This document shows, piece after piece, positions 6,396 to 9,281 of a DNA stretch of 9,281 nucleotides. The DNA is from JAQBFJ01 sp032123435 (GTDB lineage: Bacteria; Verrucomicrobiota; Kiritimatiellia; UBA8416; JAQBFJ01), in contig JAQBFJ010000053.1 in the NCBI GenBank assembly GCA_032123435.1, positions 1-9,281 on the forward strand. Direction: 5' to 3'. The number at the start of each line of letters is the position of its first letter. The stretch's first letter is position 1. Position numbers and translations under genes: made by a program. The notes below the pieces were generated by a model. That model was not told the DNA's origin. It ran no database searches and worked only from the letters and a program-made list of their open reading frames with translations.

Positions 6396-6436
6396 GGTTA
6401 ATCCTGTCAAAAATTCTCCCTCATTCTCCTCCGAAT

Positions 6437-6453
6437 CTCCGTGTACTCCGTGG
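6437..6453. repeat. Short spaced repeat CTCCGTGTACTCCGTGG
   Basis: CTCCGTG occurs twice with a 9-base period (6437 and 6446), with a degenerate earlier unit in 6427-6436. On the minus strand it reads CCACGGAGTACACGGAG, a form I recall as a dispersed intergenic repeat in environmental genomes. It lies just outside the 6413 end of the larger element, 28 bases from the rpiB stop. Nothing else is seen in 6414-6480. Confidence 0.5.
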
Positions 6454-6480
6454 TGGAATGGTTTCCTTTGTCCCCAAAAC

Positions 6481-6918
6481 CTAAAGTTCATCAATCTTAT
6501 CAACACGCCTCCGATGCCGTTCAGGGGCGTCATTAAAACTATTGTTGAACCACTCGTCCAAAATGTCTTTCAAATCCGTTACGGGCGTCAATCCTCCCGC
6601 AAGCACAAGTATATTGGCGTTATTATGCGTCCGTGCCGACTTTGCCATTCTGGCATTGAGACACAGCGCTGCGCGAATTCCGGCAAACCTGTTCGCGGCC
6701 ATTGACATTCCTATGCCCGTAGTGCAAACCAATATGCCTTCATCGGCTTTTTGTGTGATTACACGAGACGCAACTTCCTTGGCGTAATCGGGATAATCCA
6801 CTGATTCCATGTTATAACAGCCGAGATCCTCAAATTCCAGTCCTCGCTCCTTCAAATCCATGATAACAGCCGTCTTCATGTTGAAACCACCATGATCCGA
6901 GCCTAGCGCTATTTTCAT
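6481..6918 (-). CDS. rpiB: Ribose-5-phosphate isomerase B
   Basis: A 145-residue RpiB/LacAB-family enzyme interconverting ribulose-5-phosphate and ribose-5-phosphate in the pentose phosphate pathway. Signatures are GSDHGGF (6-12), VDYPDYA (40-46), the active-site loop VCTTGIGMSMAANR (64-77) with Cys65 as likely base and Thr67, GIRAALC (80-86) and ARTHNNANIL (95-104) with His98. The common CGTGIG or CSTGIG loop is CTTGIG here, a mild variant. Length is normal for the family. GAGGA (6924-6928) lies 5 bases before the ATG, and the stop of the upstream phosphatase gene is only 10 bases away, so the two are co-transcribed. It is the last gene of the purD operon, and its product supplies ribose-5-phosphate for PRPP and purine synthesis. 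Confidence 0.95.
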   Translation of the reverse strand: MKIALGSDHGGFNMKTAVIMDLKERGLEFEDLGCYNMESVDYPDYAKEVASRVITQKADEGILVCTTGIGMSMAANRFAGIRAALCLNARMAKSARTHNNANILVLAGGLTPVTDLKDILDEWFNNSFNDAPERHRRRVDKIDEL

Positions 6919-6928
6919 GTTTATCCTC

Positions 6929-7393
6929 TTATTTCTTTAATGCTTTAATAAATGAAATCAAACCGGGCAATGCCTTCTCTATCTCAACGCATATTCCCTC
7001 ATAAATATGTGTTGTTGAACCTACCGGATCAACAATGTCTCCACTTCCGGCTTTCGTGTCAAATGATTTCAGAAGATAAACCTTGCCATGAGCTTCCGGA
7101 AATCTGGAAAGAATGGCATCACTGTGCCCTGCTGTCATTACAATCAGGACTGATGCTTCATTAACTAAATCATGATCAAGCTGGCGGCTTCTATGTTCTG
7201 TAATGTCTATTTTCCTGTTGGCCATTACTTTAACAGCCGACCGGCTGGCCTGCATTCCGTACCCGGCACACAGGCCGGCTGAGCAGACTGTCCAATCGGC
7301 CTTGGGTTTAAGCCGTTCTTTCAAGAGATATTCAGCCATTGGGCTCCGGCATATATTTCCGGTACATACAAAAACTATCAGTTGTTTTTTCAT
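6929..7393 (-). CDS. Low-molecular-weight protein-tyrosine phosphatase
   Basis: A 154-residue cytoplasmic LMW-PTP. The CX5R catalytic loop near the N-terminus is CTGNICRS (10-17) with nucleophile Cys10 and Arg16. The general-acid Asp is Asp122 in IVDPVG (120-125). Length is full. The residue before the second Cys of the loop is Ile14. The arginine phosphatase YwlE has Thr there, so ordinary phosphotyrosine specificity is more likely than phosphoarginine; this is inference from one residue. The ATG has AAGGGG (7402-7407) 8 bases upstream. The gene is 41 bases after purE and 10 before rpiB. The phosphatase-rpiB pair recalls ywlE-ywlF of Bacillus subtilis, so the linkage may be conserved. Its protein substrate cannot be told from the sequence. 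Confidence 0.9.
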   Translation of the reverse strand: MKKQLIVFVCTGNICRSPMAEYLLKERLKPKADWTVCSAGLCAGYGMQASRSAVKVMANRKIDITEHRSRQLDHDLVNEASVLIVMTAGHSDAILSRFPEAHGKVYLLKSFDTKAGSGDIVDPVGSTTHIYEGICVEIEKALPGLISFIKALKK

Positions 7394-7434
7394 TCATTAA
7401 ACCCCTTATTTCACGAGTTCAGAGTGCGCAAGCT

Positions 7435-7953
7435 TCATTTTTTCTTTCTGATATCAGCTTGAACATTCGCATTGCCCTTGACGACCTTATTTTTCATGGC
7501 TGTTTTATAGCGCGCCAGTTTTCTGGTCAGACCCTGATTTCTAATGGCAAGAATTTGTATTGCCAGCAGACCGGCATTAACAGGCCCGGCACTACCCAGT
7601 GTAACCGTTGCAACCGGAATACCGGCCGGCATTTGAAGAGTTGCCAGCAATGAATCCATTCCGTTCAAAGCCCCTCCCTTAACAGGTATGCCTATTACCG
7701 GCAAGGTTGTGTGAGCCGCAAGAACGCCTGCCAGATGCGCAGCTCCACCTGCCGCAGCTATAATAACCTTGATGCCCTTCCCTGCCGCTTTCGAAGCAAA
7801 ATCACAAGCACGCTCCGGCGTCCGATGCGCGGACATGACATGCACCTCATGCTTAACGCCAAAATCATCCAGAGTTTCGGCACAGCTTTTTACAGTCGTC
7901 CAATCGGAATCACTTCCCATCACTATGGCCACATCAGATTGATTTTTTTTCAC
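7435..7953 (-). CDS. purE: N5-carboxyaminoimidazole ribonucleotide mutase (class I PurE)
   Basis: A 172-residue enzyme, close to the usual size of class I PurE. It converts N5-CAIR to CAIR in purine synthesis and normally works with PurK, which is not in the window. Motifs are MGSDSDW (12-18), SAHRTPE (41-47) with catalytic His43, AAAGGAAHLAG (66-76) and the signature GGALNGMDSLLATLQMPAGIPVATV (93-117). The family HLPG is HLAG here. A Lys-rich tail of about 30 residues follows the domain. The start is GTG at 7953, supported by AAGGAG 6 bases upstream. The gene lies 41 bases after purD and shares its operon. Confidence 0.96.
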   Translation of the reverse strand: MKKNQSDVAIVMGSDSDWTTVKSCAETLDDFGVKHEVHVMSAHRTPERACDFASKAAGKGIKVIIAAAGGAAHLAGVLAAHTTLPVIGIPVKGGALNGMDSLLATLQMPAGIPVATVTLGSAGPVNAGLLAIQILAIRNQGLTRKLARYKTAMKNKVVKGNANVQADIRKKK

Positions 7954-7959
7954 CTTATT

Positions 7960-7965
7960 CTCCTT
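7960..7965 (-). promoter_or_regulatory. Ribosome binding site fixing the GTG start of purE
   Basis: AAGGAG on the minus strand ends 6 bases before the GTG at 7953-7951. No ATG in this frame precedes MGSDSD at a suitable distance, so the GTG start is well supported. Confidence 0.75.
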
Positions 7966-7994
7966 GTTTTACAGATTGGAAAAACCATACATCG

Positions 7995-9272
7995 TCAAAA
8001 CACTGGTTTCAAGGCCTTCGCACCGATATCTGTTCTATACTGCGCCTGATCAAAAGAAATCATGGAAACTCCACTATACGCGAGCATTATCGCGCCTTTC
8101 AGGTCCGGAGCAAGCGCTGTAACTCCCAATACCCTCCCGCCTGATGTAACGACCTTGCCGTTATCAAGTTTAGTGCCGGCATGGAACACAACCAGTTTCC
8201 CCAACTTACGCGCTTCATCAAGGCCTGAGATCACATCTCCTTTCCCGTATAAGCCCGGATATCCGCCAGCCGCCATCACAACGCAGACACATGCTTCATC
8301 GTGCCACTTTATCATGTTCTGCTCAAGATTACCATCAATGCAAGCTTCAAGCGCCGGCACAAGATCACCCGCTATCCTGGGCAGAACTGCTTCTGTTTCA
8401 GGATCACCAAAGCGGCAATTAAACTCAAGAACTTTAGGGCCGTCCGGCGTCATCATAATACCAGCGTAAAGCACTCCTTTATATACTATGCCGCGTTTCT
8501 TCAATTCCTTAAGAACGCGATTGAATATATTTTCCCTTATAAACGGCCACATATCTTCCGTTACAACAGGCGCTGGTGAATACGCGCCCATCCCACCCGT
8601 GTTCGGGCCTTCGTCATTATTGAAAACGCGTTTGTGATCCTGTGAAGAAGCCAGCATTAAAATATTCTCACCATCTATCAAGGCGAGTATGGACGCTTCT
8701 TCTCCTGTGAGACACTCTTCAACCAGCAGTGTATTGCCGGCATCGCCAAATGACTTACTGATCATTGTTTCTTTTATCGCTGATTCGGCTTCCGCCAAAC
8801 TGGAACACACAAACACGCCTTTACCCGCCGCCAGGCCATCGGCTTTCAGAACAATCGGTACACCCTGTTCTTTTACATATTTGATTGCCTGATCCGGATC
8901 GGTAAAACTTTTACATTCCGCTGTCGGAACACCAGCCGAGATCATTACGTCCTTCGCGAAGAGTTTACTGCCTTCCAGTTGCGCGGCCGATTTGCATGGC
9001 CCGAAAACGCGCAGGCCCTTTTCCTGAAACGCGTCTGTCAACCCGGCGCAAAGCGGAGCTTCCGGTCCCACAACAGTCAGATCCGGCTTGTTTTCAACCG
9101 CCCATGCGGTCAGGCCGTCAATATCTTCAGCTGAAATATTTACGTTAACCGCTATCTCGGCAGTACCCGCGTTACCGGGCGCGCAGAACAGCGCCGGGTT
9201 CCTGCTGTCAGCCGCCAGTTTCCATACCATGGCGTGTTCCCGCCCGCCGCCGCCTATGACTAGAATCTTCAT
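7995..9272 (-). CDS. purD: Phosphoribosylamine-glycine ligase (GAR synthetase)
   Basis: A 425-residue ATP-grasp ligase, complete. It joins glycine to phosphoribosylamine with ATP in the second step of purine synthesis. Domains in order: N-terminal fold with IGGGGREHA (6-14), APGNAGT (31-37) and VVGPEAPL (67-74); ATP-grasp with VLKADGLAAGKGV (141-153), FNNDEGPNTGGMGAYSP (217-233) and VLEFNCRFGDPETEAVLP (281-298); C-terminal domain with SGGRVLGVTA (377-386) and YRTDIGAKAL (412-421). The ATG at 9272 is the usual start, directly before KILVIGGGG. Only 9 bases upstream are in the window, so the promoter and ribosome site cannot be judged. It appears to head, or continue, the operon purD-purE-phosphatase-rpiB. 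Confidence 0.97.
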   Translation of the reverse strand: MKILVIGGGGREHAMVWKLAADSRNPALFCAPGNAGTAEIAVNVNISAEDIDGLTAWAVENKPDLTVVGPEAPLCAGLTDAFQEKGLRVFGPCKSAAQLEGSKLFAKDVMISAGVPTAECKSFTDPDQAIKYVKEQGVPIVLKADGLAAGKGVFVCSSLAEAESAIKETMISKSFGDAGNTLLVEECLTGEEASILALIDGENILMLASSQDHKRVFNNDEGPNTGGMGAYSPAPVVTEDMWPFIRENIFNRVLKELKKRGIVYKGVLYAGIMMTPDGPKVLEFNCRFGDPETEAVLPRIAGDLVPALEACIDGNLEQNMIKWHDEACVCVVMAAGGYPGLYGKGDVISGLDEARKLGKLVVFHAGTKLDNGKVVTSGGRVLGVTALAPDLKGAIMLAYSGVSMISFDQAQYRTDIGAKALKPVF

Positions 9273-9281
9273 ACAGTCAGA

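Larger units (their letters stand above)
6060..6413. repeat. Intergenic nested inverted-repeat element, copy 2 (354 bp)
   Basis: This fills most of the gene-free gap between convergent deoC and rpiB. Its ends are a perfect 13-bp inverted repeat, TTTTTGACAGGAT (6060-6072) and ATCCTGTCAAAAA (6401-6413). Its left 26 bases from GACAGGAT (6065-6090) match, in reverse orientation, 1258-1283 of copy 1 at 25 of 26 positions. The box GATGGTTCAGGAAATCTG (6123-6140) matches 1196-1213 at 16 of 18. A further inverted repeat pairs 6127-6140 with 6188-6201 (13 of 14). TTCCTGAACA occurs directly repeated at 6193 and 6267. Three palindromic modules lie within it and are listed separately. No protein-coding potential was recognised, and I found no transposase. 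Confidence 0.7.

Noticed and set aside
6424..6480. Intrinsic terminator for rpiB (GGTTT...AAACC, minus strand)
   Set aside because: The stem is only 5 bp with a long loop and no following T-run.
6309..6705. Frames on both strands over the 6300-6700 repeat region
   Set aside because: They run through dispersed repeats and antisense rpiB; composition and content do not resemble a protein.

Overview
The window looks like chromosomal DNA from a Gram-negative bacterium of the PVC group, most likely Kiritimatiellota, Lentisphaerae or a relative. Two things support this. The lipid A genes lpxI and lpxB imply an outer membrane. The first gene ends in the 'VPEWWL...DxDxDG...WQEY.AGTDPTN' plus C-terminal beta-domain layout that is common in large secreted proteins of those phyla. 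The lineage is inferred from protein style, not from a marker gene.

Layout. (1) 2-1153 (+): 3' end of a large surface or secreted repeat protein with a 155-residue tandem repeat. (2) 1154-1361: intergenic, holding a nested inverted-repeat element. (3) 1362-2144 (+): WalJ/YycJ-type metallo-hydrolase, followed 3 bases later by a truncated start of a membrane-bound spermidine synthase-like gene (2148 to about 2264) that stops at the end of lpxB. (4) 5280-2266 (-): lpxI, a Gfo/Idh/MocA oxidoreductase and lpxB, a lipid A operon. (5) 5385-6050 (+): deoC, divergent from lpxI. (6) 6051-6480: about 430 bases with no gene, built almost entirely of inverted repeats and short palindromic modules, between convergent genes. 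(7) 9272-6481 (-): purD, purE, a low-molecular-weight tyrosine phosphatase and rpiB, tightly spaced and probably one operon.

How the genes work together. LpxI makes lipid X from UDP-diacylglucosamine, and LpxB joins lipid X to a second UDP-diacylglucosamine. The oxidoreductase between them may supply the 3-amino sugar variant (GnnA-like), but no GnnB partner is in the window. RpiB makes ribose-5-phosphate, the source of PRPP for the purine steps of PurD and PurE. DeoC handles deoxyribose-5-phosphate.

No clearly new protein system is present. The most interesting signals are non-coding or structural: a family of nested inverted-repeat elements in both main intergenic gaps, a reversal of strand base skew across the 6051-6480 gap, and the decapitated spermidine synthase-like gene at the walJ/lpxB junction.
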